A program made the translations under genes and the position numbers. From Cupriavidus basilensis (GTDB taxonomy: Bacteria > Pseudomonadota > Gammaproteobacteria > Burkholderiales > Burkholderiaceae): a stretch of DNA of 64,000 nt. The stretch covers positions 1,984,001-2,048,000 of the forward strand of contig NZ_CP062804.1 of NCBI RefSeq assembly GCF_008801925.2, written 5' to 3'. This document shows, one piece after another, positions 35,542 through 43,822 of this stretch (positions are counted from its first letter, which is position 1; every line of letters starts with the position of its first letter). The notes under the pieces were generated by a model. It did not search any database, had not been told where the DNA came from, and was given only the letters and a program-made list of their open reading frames with translations.

Positions 35542-37481
35542 GCCGTTTTCTTCTCCGTTGACGATTCAGACTTATTGAGTAGTGCGATCCCGCGTGTCGT
35601 GACAATTTCGGAATACTCCGGGGAGGACACAATCTTCGGCACCGTCTTGCAGCACAGCATCTTGCCGCCCACATGCCAGCCATTGCCAACATCCTGTTGC
35701 CGTCCTCGTTGCCGGGTATTGGCGTCCAGTGGACCGATGCCGTTCAAACCGGTATAGACATACATCAGCATCCGGCGAGACCAGAAATCCTCCAGGTTGT
35801 GGCGTTCATCCCCGCCTTGAATTTGCACGTGAACATCGTCCCCCTTGGGGTTATGCGTTGCGGGGTGCCATAGTCCGAGAAAATGTCCGATCTCGTGGGC
35901 GAACGTCTGGATGAGCTGATCCTGACTGGAAGGCTGGCCGCCATGCATCTGCTCGGCGGCCACCAGGGCGGTATTGCAAAGCCCCCAGCCAATGCCACTA
36001 CCGATTGTGGATTCCACCACATACATGTTCAGATGCCTCGCCTTGCGATTCAGACTGGTCACCGCGGGGAACTCGTTCACTGCGGGTTGCCCGTTTTTGG
36101 CAGGCTTGACGGTCATCGCCCCTGCCTGCGTCAAGTCGATGGTGTCATTCAGCCATTGCTTGACCTCAAAGCGAATCCCCGCTGCCCGCCAGATGTCATT
36201 GATCTTGTTGAAGATGGGTTCAAGCTTTGGACGCTGAAGTGACGGAGGAATCCGTGGGATCTCCGGCTGGCCGGCCTGCCCAATAGACACAAAATGCACC
36301 GCCACGGCAACGTTGATGGGGTCGTAGACCTGCACTGCCAGGGTGTGCAATAGCGGCCCGCTGGGACTGCCATAGCGCACTTCAATTGCAGCGGTCGTTC
36401 CTTCCGCTTTGTTGCGCAGACCAGCGATTCCCGTCAACTCGATCAAGTCACCCGTCACATGACTGATCTTGACCGTGCTCTCATCCGTACTGACGAAGCT
36501 CAGCGGCACGCTCGCCCCGACATGCAGGCGCAGCAGCAACAGGTCAATTCTCTGCCCAGCCATCAGGCTCACGATGGGCCCGTCATGTTCCCGGTAGCCG
36601 CGCTCGTCCAGTTCGGGCCTGCCCGGATGAAAGGTGGTCGATTCGTTGTACCGCACGAAACGCACCGGTACAAACCGGTGTCCATCGTAGATTTCACGTG
36701 CCAGCGGTTTTGGCGACGGTCCCGGCGTGGCAGATCCGACTGTGCCTTTGTCTTTCGGTCGTGGCAGAGGCGGGACGGTACATGGCTCCATGGTGCCCGG
36801 AGGGGCGCTGCCGCCGCCCGCTGCCAGCTTGGCGACGAAGTCGGGGTGAAACTGCTTGACGTTCGAGCCAGTGAGGTCGCGGTGAAAGCCAAACGCCTGC
36901 GACGGATCGATCTTGCTGCCAGCGAGTTCGTGCCGCTCAATTTCGCCATTGGGCTCGATGCCGCTGTCCACCTGAAAGCGCAGGATCGCGTCCTCGATTT
37001 CGATGTGGTCCAACTTGTCATCGGGAATCTGCGACACAGCCACTTGCCCGGGCCGTACGGACCGATAAGGCTTGTCGTAGTAACCCAGCACCATCAGGCG
37101 ACGCTTGGCACCCTGGATGCCCATCGTCGTTGTGCTGTCGGTCTTCTCGTCATCGCTGTAGTCACGCGCGGTCAACTGGATCAGCGTGCCAAGAATCTCC
37201 AGTTCGCCTGTGATGCCAGGTTGCAGGCCCGGCAAGAGAATCTTGCCGTTGGCCTCCGTCGTGCCTTCGCTATCCGTTTGTCCAGGGATGCGCAGTTTGT
37301 AGCTGAGGCCGGCCAGCCCGCGCTCGGCTTCAGTCCGGGAGATACCCGGGAACAGCTGGAAATAGATGCGCAATGGGCGCAGCGGTATCGCCACCTTGCA
37401 CACCGCGCCGCCCGGCTTGAGGGTCAATTCCGGATACGATGCAGGCGGCATTTGCGAAGGATGTGTGGAATGGGTTGCCAT
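35496..37481 (-). CDS. Putative metzincin-type secreted effector protease
   Basis: A 661-residue protein without a signal peptide. The zinc site HEIGHFLGLWH (His529, Glu530, His533, His539) matches HExxHxxGxxH, and a Met-turn-like MLMYVYTG follows near residue 580. Residues about 150-180 resemble a peptidoglycan-binding helix pair (IEDAILRFQVDSGIEPNGEI), and the N-terminal region looks like a beta domain. The absence of a signal peptide plus a following row of exported paralogues fits a type VI-like effector with periplasmic immunity. It lies 8 bp after an orphan C-terminal tail. No T6SS structural gene is in the window. Confidence 0.65.
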   Translation of the reverse strand: MATHSTHPSQMPPASYPELTLKPGGAVCKVAIPLRPLRIYFQLFPGISRTEAERGLAGLSYKLRIPGQTDSEGTTEANGKILLPGLQPGITGELEILGTLIQLTARDYSDDEKTDSTTTMGIQGAKRRLMVLGYYDKPYRSVRPGQVAVSQIPDDKLDHIEIEDAILRFQVDSGIEPNGEIERHELAGSKIDPSQAFGFHRDLTGSNVKQFHPDFVAKLAAGGGSAPPGTMEPCTVPPLPRPKDKGTVGSATPGPSPKPLAREIYDGHRFVPVRFVRYNESTTFHPGRPELDERGYREHDGPIVSLMAGQRIDLLLLRLHVGASVPLSFVSTDESTVKISHVTGDLIELTGIAGLRNKAEGTTAAIEVRYGSPSGPLLHTLAVQVYDPINVAVAVHFVSIGQAGQPEIPRIPPSLQRPKLEPIFNKINDIWRAAGIRFEVKQWLNDTIDLTQAGAMTVKPAKNGQPAVNEFPAVTSLNRKARHLNMYVVESTIGSGIGWGLCNTALVAAEQMHGGQPSSQDQLIQTFAHEIGHFLGLWHPATHNPKGDDVHVQIQGGDERHNLEDFWSRRMLMYVYTGLNGIGPLDANTRQRGRQQDVGNGWHVGGKMLCCKTVPKIVSSPEYSEIVTTRGIALLNKSESSTEKKTAWSPPSDNAGQGVFA

Positions 37482-37489
37482 AAGCGGTC

Positions 37490-37723
37490 TTATAGAATTT
37501 CAATCTTTACGGTTTCGCCGAACTCGGCTAGCTTGAGCGCAGTCTCGCCGCGCGCATTGGTTACGCCTTCAATGAGGCTGCCACCGGCGCGCGTAATGCG
37601 GTACCCGTGCAGGTAAGCTCCTTGATGTCCGGCGCCCTCGCTGCACTCCTGACACAATGCGACAAAAACCAGGTTAACTTGCGTGACTTGGGCTTCCGAA
37701 AAAAATCCGCTACTCCGATGAAT
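37490..37723 (-). pseudogene. Orphan C-terminal tail upstream of the protease
   Basis: An open frame of 77 codons without a credible start, bounded upstream by TAA. It reads VNLVFVALCQEC then AYLHGYRITRAGGSLIEGVTNARGETAL and ends VKIEIL. The layout of a beta-rich linker with GYRI and EGVTNARGET is like the C-terminal transthyretin-like part of VgrG or PAAR proteins that carry cargo. It ends 8 bp before the protease start, where a delivery protein would be expected. Assignment is tentative. Confidence 0.45.
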
Positions 37724-38023
37724 TTAGCTTCACAACCCTATCGACTTGGAAACGGGACGTCTATGAGACTATTCCGGAATTGAACCCAGACAATTCGCAG
37801 CAATGCGAAAATTACGGAGATTTTGGATTGGCTTGGCAGTGGCGGGGCGTGGGAGCGAGAAAACGCGCTGGCAAGGGTTATCGCCACGGGCGCCGGCAAA
37901 TCCACCTGGAAAGACGTTGTCGTCACCGCCAGGCGCAGTGAGCACAAGGCCCAAGCGTTCGCGCCTGCTTTTGGTAGTACGATATCGCCCTTGCACGCGT
38001 TGCCGTGTTGTCGGGAGAGAGTT
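37724..38023. other. Gene-free gap at the island border
   Basis: No coding or repeat structure that I can support. The right part becomes GC-rich again, so the edge of the AT-richer island lies here or slightly left. Confidence 0.5.
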
Positions 38024-38743
38024 TTGCCATCAGTGGATCGCCGTAGCGCCGGCACATCGCGCGCCCGGGCCAGGACCGAAGAACCGTCGCAGAATGAGCT
38101 GGCCTATACCGGCCTGCGGGAGCGGCTGACCACGCTGGTCTACCGCCCCGGCGAGCATCTCAACATCTCCACCCTGGTTGAAGATCTTGACCTTGGCCGC
38201 ACGCCCATCAACCAGGCGCTGCACCGGCTGGCCAACGAGGGGCTGGTCCAGATCCTGCCGCGCAAGGGCGTGGTGGTCTCGCCACTGTCCATCGACGATG
38301 CGCTGCACCTGATCGACGTGCGCCTGGCCAACGAAACGCTGTGCGCCAGGCTGGCCGCCGAGCGCATCACCGCCGCCGGCCTGCACAAGCTCGAAAGCCT
38401 GCTGAGCCAGGTGGAAGACGCCGTGGCGCAGCGCAACCTGCCCGAGGTGACCAACCTGGACCGCCTGTTCCACGAGGAAATCGCGCAGGTCTCGGGCAAC
38501 CCGATCCTGATCGAGATCCTCAAGGTGCTGCACGCGCGCTCGCAGCGCTTCTGGGCCATTTCGCTGTCGTCCGAAGGGCACCTGGCCGAGGTCGGCGCCG
38601 AGCACCGCGCCATCCTGAAGGCGCTGCGCGAGGGCGACGGCGCGGCAGCGGCCAGCGCGGTCACGGCCCATGTGCTCTCCTTTCGCCAGGCGCTGCTGCA
38701 GGGCCGCCGCGAAACGGTCTTCACGACGGCGCTCGAAGGCTAG
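38024..38743 (+). CDS. GntR/FadR-family regulator
   Basis: A GntR-family regulator of about 239 residues. The HTH is GEHLNISTLVEDLDLGRTPINQALHRLANEGLV. The FCD domain has LDRLFHEEIAQVSGNP and AEHRAILKALREGD, with the metal-site histidines. The start is uncertain: TTG 38024 has GGAG 6 nt upstream, while GTG 38033 is 9 bp later; a much longer frame upstream has no homology. It is convergent with the transporter operon and may regulate it. Confidence 0.8.
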   Translation: MPSVDRRSAGTSRARARTEEPSQNELAYTGLRERLTTLVYRPGEHLNISTLVEDLDLGRTPINQALHRLANEGLVQILPRKGVVVSPLSIDDALHLIDVRLANETLCARLAAERITAAGLHKLESLLSQVEDAVAQRNLPEVTNLDRLFHEEIAQVSGNPILIEILKVLHARSQRFWAISLSSEGHLAEVGAEHRAILKALREGDGAAAASAVTAHVLSFRQALLQGRRETVFTTALEG

Positions 38744-38748
38744 CCGAA

Positions 38749-40089
38749 TCAGCTTTCGAGCGGCTTCTTCGCGGTTTCCCGCGCCACCAGCAGCGCCACC
38801 AGCGTCAGCGCCACGGCGGCGCTGACATACAGCGAGATCGCCAGCGTCGAGCCGTACGACTTGTACAGGCTGGCGATGATCAGCGGCGCAAAGCCACCGC
38901 CCACGATGCCCGCCAGCGTATAGGCCAGCGATGACCCGGCGTAGCGCACCCGCGTGGGGAACTGCTCGGTCACGAAGGCTGCCTGCGGGCCATACATCAT
39001 GGCGTGGATGATCAGCCCAACCACCACCGCGGCGCAGATCTGCAGCGGCTGCGCGCTGTCCATCAGGCGGAAGAACACAAAGGCCCACACCACGGCCAGC
39101 AAGGCCCCTGCGATATACACCGGGCGGCGGCCGAGCTTGTCCGACAGGCTGCCGAACAGGGGCACCGCGATGGCGTTGCACGCCGCGCCGATCATGGTCG
39201 CCGTCAGCGCCAGCGGCCGGGACAGGTGCAGCACGCTGGTCACGTAAGTCAGCGTGAAGACCACCACCAGCGCATAGAGCACGTCGGAGCCGATGCGCAC
39301 GCCGCCGGCCACCAGCAGGCGCCGCCAGTGATCCACGAGCACTTCCTTGATCGGCGTCTTGGCCGTGCTCTTGCGCGCTTCCATCTCCTTGAACAGCGGA
39401 GTTTCCTCAACGCCCTTGCGCAGCCACAGCCCGAACAGCACCAGCAGCACGCTCGACAGGAACGGAATGCGCCAGCCCCACGCCTGGAAATCCTCCGGGC
39501 TCAGCCACAGCGACACCACGGCGATAAAGCCGGTGCCCAGCAGCGTGCCGCACGACGGCCCCACCTGCGTAAACGATGCATTGCGCCCGCGCTGGTGCTG
39601 CTCGCCGTGCTCCATCGACAGCAAGACCGCGCCAGCCCATTCGCCGCCGATCGCCGCGCCTTGCGCGAAGCGCAGCGCCACCAGCAGGATCGGGCTCCAG
39701 ATGCCCCACGACATGTAGGTGGGCAGCACGCCCATCAGGCCCGTGGCCACGCCCATCAGGATCAGCGTGGCGACCAGCACGAAGCGCCGGCCGAGCTTGT
39801 CGCCCAGATGCCCGAACAGCACGCCGCCAAGCGGGCGCGAGACATAGCCCACCGCATAGGTGGAAAACGCCAGGATCGTGCCCGTGAGCGGATCGAACGA
39901 CGGGAAGAAAACCGCGTTGAACACCAGCGCGGCCATCAGGTTGTAGACGGTGAAGTCGTACCACTCCAGCGTGGTGCCGATGGTGCTGGCCGCGGCCAGC
40001 CGGCCCATCCTGGGCTTGGCGGCGTGGGTGGCCGCATCGAGCGTGCCCGCGGCGCCCTGCGTGGCGGAAATCGTGCTTGCGTTGGTCAT
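38749..40089 (-). CDS. MHS-family MFS transporter (sugar/carboxylate:H+ symporter type)
   Basis: A 446-residue protein with 12 predicted membrane segments. The metabolite:H+ symporter signature includes TTLEWYDFTVYN, the loop motif GHLGDKLGRR and a second GSLSDKLGRRP. It resembles ShiA/ProP-type transporters. The start overlaps the DUF4286 stop by 1 bp (TGATG), so both are co-translated. Substrate unknown, probably an organic acid. Confidence 0.88.
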   Translation of the reverse strand: MTNASTISATQGAAGTLDAATHAAKPRMGRLAAASTIGTTLEWYDFTVYNLMAALVFNAVFFPSFDPLTGTILAFSTYAVGYVSRPLGGVLFGHLGDKLGRRFVLVATLILMGVATGLMGVLPTYMSWGIWSPILLVALRFAQGAAIGGEWAGAVLLSMEHGEQHQRGRNASFTQVGPSCGTLLGTGFIAVVSLWLSPEDFQAWGWRIPFLSSVLLVLFGLWLRKGVEETPLFKEMEARKSTAKTPIKEVLVDHWRRLLVAGGVRIGSDVLYALVVVFTLTYVTSVLHLSRPLALTATMIGAACNAIAVPLFGSLSDKLGRRPVYIAGALLAVVWAFVFFRLMDSAQPLQICAAVVVGLIIHAMMYGPQAAFVTEQFPTRVRYAGSSLAYTLAGIVGGGFAPLIIASLYKSYGSTLAISLYVSAAVALTLVALLVARETAKKPLES

Positions 40090-40787
40090 CACGCCACCTC
40101 CCCGGAGAAGAGCTTCCATTTCAACGCGTAGCGTGCGGCCTGCTGCATCGATGCGCCCAGGCGCTTTGCCGCTTCCTGCAGTGCCTGCTCGCTCGCGGCT
40201 TCGGCGCTGCTCTCGATCACCAGGATGGGCAGCAGTTGCCGGTCGGTCAGGCTCTCCTTGGGCAGCGGCTGGCTTAGCTCGGCGTCGGGCATCAGCAGGT
40301 AGGACTGGACAAAGCCTGGCTGCGCGGACAGTTGCCCGCCAACCTCGCCCGCCAGGTCGATCAGTGCCAGCGGATCTTCCGGCTTGGCCAGCGGCAACAC
40401 GGCAATCCAGCTGCCGCTGCCCTGCCCGACCGTGGCGGTGACTTCGCTCACGCGGCGCATCGGCTGGCGCATGCGGTCCAGGTTGGCCACCGACCACGGC
40501 GTCTGGCGGCGAAAGGCCGCCTTGTAGGCCGCCGAGGTGAAGGCACCGAGCGACTCGGTGCGATACAGGCCGAGATACTTGGGGCCGCCCTGCACGGCTT
40601 CATAGCGTGCGGCGGAGATGAAGCCTTCGATGCGGGCGCGCTCTTCCACGTGCTCGCGGTCGTACCATTGATTGAAATCGGCCTCGTCGGCCGCATCCAC
40701 ATTCGACGCGACAAACAGCATGCCCTGCGGGGCCATGCCTGCCGCGCGCGCTGTCTCCAAACTTTCGGTCGCAAACATCTCGCTCAT
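40089..40787 (-). CDS. DUF4286 family protein
   Basis: A 232-residue cytoplasmic protein with a tandem ferredoxin-like layout. The first half has MLFVASNVDAADEADFNQWY and DREHVEERARIEGF, typical of DUF4286/EthD-like dimeric alpha-beta barrels. ATG 40787 has GGAGAGTTTG upstream; a longer frame is a shadow. It is co-translated with the MHS transporter and follows a LysR gene on the same strand, a catabolic-type cluster of unknown substrate. Confidence 0.75.
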   Translation of the reverse strand: MSEMFATESLETARAAGMAPQGMLFVASNVDAADEADFNQWYDREHVEERARIEGFISAARYEAVQGGPKYLGLYRTESLGAFTSAAYKAAFRRQTPWSVANLDRMRQPMRRVSEVTATVGQGSGSWIAVLPLAKPEDPLALIDLAGEVGGQLSAQPGFVQSYLLMPDAELSQPLPKESLTDRQLLPILVIESSAEAASEQALQEAAKRLGASMQQAARYALKWKLFSGEVA

Positions 40788-40939
40788 CAAACTCTCCGGT
40801 TGCCACGCCAATACAAAGCGGTGAGAGGATGATCGGCGCGATCGCCGCGCGCGACAAACGGGTTTTTCTTCGTGTTTCCGATCAGTTTTTCTGTTCGATC
40901 CGGCTACGTTCGCGCACCAGCCTGGCGCGCGGCCGTGCT

Positions 40940-41851
40940 TCACTCTGGCGCAAACGGTGCAGGCAGCGAACGCACGAAGCGATCCGATTCGCGGCAGGCC
41001 AGCTCCGCCACCAGGCGAATCGCCTCCGACGCCGCATGGTCGAGATGGCTTACTACCAGCCGTTGGTGCGGCAGCGGCACATCGCAACAGATCACGCGCA
41101 GCTCACCGCGCTCCACCTCTTCACGCACCGGCGCCAGCGGCATCAGCGCGTTGCCAAAGCCCGCCTTCACCAGCCGCACGATGGCCGCGATGGAGCTCAC
41201 GCAGTGCACCTTGCCAACGGGCAGCCCGGCCTTGCGGTACAGCTCCTTGAGCGCCACGTGCGGCTGCGATCCCGGGCTCATGGTGATGGTCGGGTGCTGC
41301 AGCAACGTGGCCAGTTTCCCTTCATCGGGCTGCCCCGCGCCGGGTGGCCCGACCCACCCGATCGCCATCGGCAGGCACGGCGTGCTGGTGATGCCCTCGC
41401 CCACAGCGGGGTCCGTCTGCAAGGCGATATCGATGCCGCCGGCGCGCAAGGTCTTGTGCAGCCCTTCGGTGGTCTCGGAGGTGATCTGCACCTCGATGCC
41501 CGGATAGGATGATTGCAGGTGCCGCAGGAAGTCGACCAGCCAGGTATGCACCACGCTCTCGATGGCGCCGATGCGCACCAGCCCCAGCAGTTCGTGGCCG
41601 GAGCGCCCCAGCACCATGATCTCCCGCTGCAACTCCAGCAGCCGCTCGCCGTAGCCAAGCAGGCGCAATCCCACCGGCGTGAGCCGCAGGTCCCGCGCCT
41701 CGCGCTCGAACACGCGCGCGCCAATCTCCTGCTCCAGCGAGGCAATGCGATTGGACATGGCCGCCTGGGTGATGTGCAGCTTCTCGGCCGCCGCACGAAA
41801 GCTGCCTAGCCGCGCTACCCACATGAAGGCTTCGACAAAGCGCGTGTTCAT
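40940..41851 (-). CDS. LysR-family regulator
   Basis: A 303-residue LysR-type regulator. The HTH is FRAAAEKLHITQAAMSNRIASLEQEIG, followed by the effector-binding domain with GIDIALQTDP. ATG 41851 (MNTRFVEAF) is chosen over two upstream ATGs that add 6-12 residues. A perfect palindrome lies 124 bp upstream. It lies upstream of the DUF4286/MHS pair on the same strand, its likely target. Confidence 0.85.
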   Translation of the reverse strand: MNTRFVEAFMWVARLGSFRAAAEKLHITQAAMSNRIASLEQEIGARVFEREARDLRLTPVGLRLLGYGERLLELQREIMVLGRSGHELLGLVRIGAIESVVHTWLVDFLRHLQSSYPGIEVQITSETTEGLHKTLRAGGIDIALQTDPAVGEGITSTPCLPMAIGWVGPPGAGQPDEGKLATLLQHPTITMSPGSQPHVALKELYRKAGLPVGKVHCVSSIAAIVRLVKAGFGNALMPLAPVREEVERGELRVICCDVPLPHQRLVVSHLDHAASEAIRLVAELACRESDRFVRSLPAPFAPE

Positions 41852-41974
41852 GGCGCTGGGCCTTCGCATGCACCGCCCCTGCGGCACTCATAGCACCCAC
41901 CGCAGTGCGCGCGGCGCCTCAAATCGTCTCCCGGCCAGGGCTGGCCAGCCTCGCTACTTGCATTTTGTCCGCCT

Positions 41975-41988
41975 TGTGAAATTTCACA
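41975..41988. promoter_or_regulatory. 14-bp palindrome upstream of LysR gene
   Basis: TGTGAAATTTCACA is a perfect palindrome. It recalls a CRP half-site pair but with a 4-bp rather than 6-bp centre, so a LysR or other dimer is more likely. The remainder of the 41852-42232 gap shows nothing I can support. Confidence 0.5.
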
Positions 41989-42232
41989 GAATTAACAGCG
42001 GATTTTTATGCAATATCCACGCCAGTGCTGTAGTGGGATTCCCTAGCTTGCTTTCATGCCTTCCGGCTGCGGCAAGCCCCCTCTGACGAAGGGTGGCGCT
42101 CGCTGAAGCCGAGCGCGCACAAGCCAGTGCCGGGCGCCGGCCGTATTCCCCGCCAGCGTGGGCTTTATTGATCACCCCCAAACGCTACAATGCCGCGTCG
42201 CCAGCAACAGCAACAGCAGCAAAACGGACGAG

Positions 42233-42598
42233 ATGAAACCAAGGCAACGTCCCACCCCGCAACCACCGCCCGCCGAAACCGCCAACGGCGCTCGCTGGGT
42301 CAAGCCCTTTGCCCTCGTTGCCGCCACGCTGGCGGTGCTGCAATTCGGCCTGCTGGTGGGACGCAACAACAGCGGCAACGCCCCACTGCCGGCGCACAGC
42401 GACGGCGGCGGCAACCTGCACGCACAGTTTCACCCGGAAGCCACCGAGGCCCAGATCCGGGCCTGGCTGCTGCGCGAAGGCCTGCAGATCGTCGGCGGGC
42501 CGGACGCCACGCACAGCTATACCCTGCGTGCCTGCGACGCGCAGCGCGCGCTGCCTGTGCCCGGCCCCGACAATCCGCTGGCTCGGCGCGGTCCCTGA
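42233..42598 (+). CDS. Small membrane protein, anti-sigma-like C-terminal domain
   Basis: A 121-residue protein with a Pro-rich cytoplasmic start, one membrane helix (FALVAATLAVLQFGLLVG) and a periplasmic domain with TEAQIRAWLLREGLQIVGGPDATHSYTLR. Such a domain is known at the end of some RsiW-like anti-sigma proteins, where it follows a zinc-finger part. Here the zinc finger and a sigma gene are missing, so it is an orphan or a remnant. ATG 42233 is chosen; the earlier frame has poly-Ser/Asn only. Confidence 0.6.
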   Translation: MKPRQRPTPQPPPAETANGARWVKPFALVAATLAVLQFGLLVGRNNSGNAPLPAHSDGGGNLHAQFHPEATEAQIRAWLLREGLQIVGGPDATHSYTLRACDAQRALPVPGPDNPLARRGP

Positions 42599-42604
42599 GC
42601 GCGC

Positions 42605-43465
42605 TTAGCGGGCGGCGGCGCCCGCAGGCAAGTCCAGCCGCCCGGCCAGGTCCATCAGCGCAGCCGCGCACGAGGCGTCCACCTTCAACGCCAGCAGTGC
42701 ATCGGCACGGGTCTGGCCAAGATTGATGGCCGCCACCGGCTTGCCCAGCTTTTCCGCCGCCAGGCAGAAACGGTAGCCGGAGAACACCGTGAGCGACGAG
42801 CCGATCACCAGCAAGGCATCCGACTCATCCAGCGCCTGCAGGGACGCATCCACGCGCTCGCGCGGCACCGACTCCCCGAAGAACACCACGTCGGGCTTGA
42901 GCACGCCGCCGCAATGCCCGCACGCGGGAATGTGCACTGCCTCGAAGCTGGCCAGCTCCAGGTGCGCATCGCCATCGGAAGCCGGCAGCGCGCGCAGTTC
43001 GGCTAGCGACGGGTTGTCCGCCTCGAGCTGCGCCTGCAGCGAGGCGCGCGGACGGCGCGTGCCGCATTGCAGGCAGATCACGCTGCCCACATGGCCATGC
43101 AGCTCGATCACGCCGGTGCTGCCGGCGCGCTGGTGCAGGCCGTCCACGTTCTGCGTGACAAGCTGGCGCACATAGCCCGCCGCTTGCAGCTGAGCCAGCG
43201 CGAAGTGCGCGGCGTTAGGCTGCGCGTTGGCAAGCACCGGCCAGCCCAGCATGCTGCGCGCCCAGTAGCGCTGGCGCACCGCATGCGAGCGAAAGAACTC
43301 CTGCGCCTGCACGGGCGGCGTGCGCTGCCAGTTGCCCTGCGCGTCACGGTAGCCGGGAATGCCGGAGTCGGTACTGATGCCGGCCCCCGTCAGCACCAGC
43401 AGGCGCGGATGGTCCCGCACGAACGCGTGGAGATCGGCCAGCATATTCCGGTCGGTGACGGTCAC
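42605..43465 (-). CDS. cobB: Sir2-family NAD-dependent deacetylase
   Basis: A 286-residue sirtuin. NAD-binding GAGISTDSGIPGYR (residues 27-40), TQNVDGLH, the catalytic His123 in ELHGHVG, and a zinc ribbon Cys131, Cys134, Cys182 and Cys185 are present. It removes acyl groups from lysines using NAD. Convergent with the small membrane protein gene, with 6 bp between stops. Confidence 0.9.
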   Translation of the reverse strand: MTVTDRNMLADLHAFVRDHPRLLVLTGAGISTDSGIPGYRDAQGNWQRTPPVQAQEFFRSHAVRQRYWARSMLGWPVLANAQPNAAHFALAQLQAAGYVRQLVTQNVDGLHQRAGSTGVIELHGHVGSVICLQCGTRRPRASLQAQLEADNPSLAELRALPASDGDAHLELASFEAVHIPACGHCGGVLKPDVVFFGESVPRERVDASLQALDESDALLVIGSSLTVFSGYRFCLAAEKLGKPVAAINLGQTRADALLALKVDASCAAALMDLAGRLDLPAGAAAR

Positions 43466-43528
43466 GGCAGGACTCCTTGTTGTGGTATGTGCGCGGTACT
43501 TGCGTGGGAAGTGGGCGTGCCAGCCGGG

Positions 43529-43801
43529 TCAGAAGCTGGGACCGCCCGCGCCGGCATCGGCTGTCTGGCCGGCGAGCGCCAGCCAGGCCTTGAGCTCGGC
43601 GCGGTACTGCTCCATCGCCGCGGCGTGCAGGTCGAAGATGCAGGGATCGCAGCCATTGCCGCAGCAATCATTGATATCCGGCGTGGGTGGCGCCACAGGC
43701 TTGGGCGGCAATGCCTGCGCTGCAGGCTCCGGCGTAGTTGCCGTTTCTGGGGTGCGCCCTGTGGGGGACGCCAGGTTTTCTACCGACACCATCGACTCCA
43801 A
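43529..43801 (-). CDS. Oxidoreductase-like domain protein
   Basis: A 90-residue protein with a Pro-rich start and the pattern DCCGNGCDPCIFDLHAAAMEQY, the short oxidoreductase-like domain (pfam09791 type) in which four cysteines probably bind metal. Function unknown. A second ATG three codons later is possible. Confidence 0.75.
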   Translation of the reverse strand: MESMVSVENLASPTGRTPETATTPEPAAQALPPKPVAPPTPDINDCCGNGCDPCIFDLHAAAMEQYRAELKAWLALAGQTADAGAGGPSF

Positions 43802-43822
43802 GACTCCAATTGAATTGCACGA

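Noticed and set aside
37823..38023. Long N-terminal extension of the GntR regulator
   Set aside because: No homology to the family, unusual composition, and a ribosome site (GGAG) 6 nt before TTG 38024 favours a start near the HTH.
41975..41988. CRP site
   Set aside because: The arms match TGTGA/TCACA but the centre is 4 bp and not 6 bp, so a CRP assignment is not supported.
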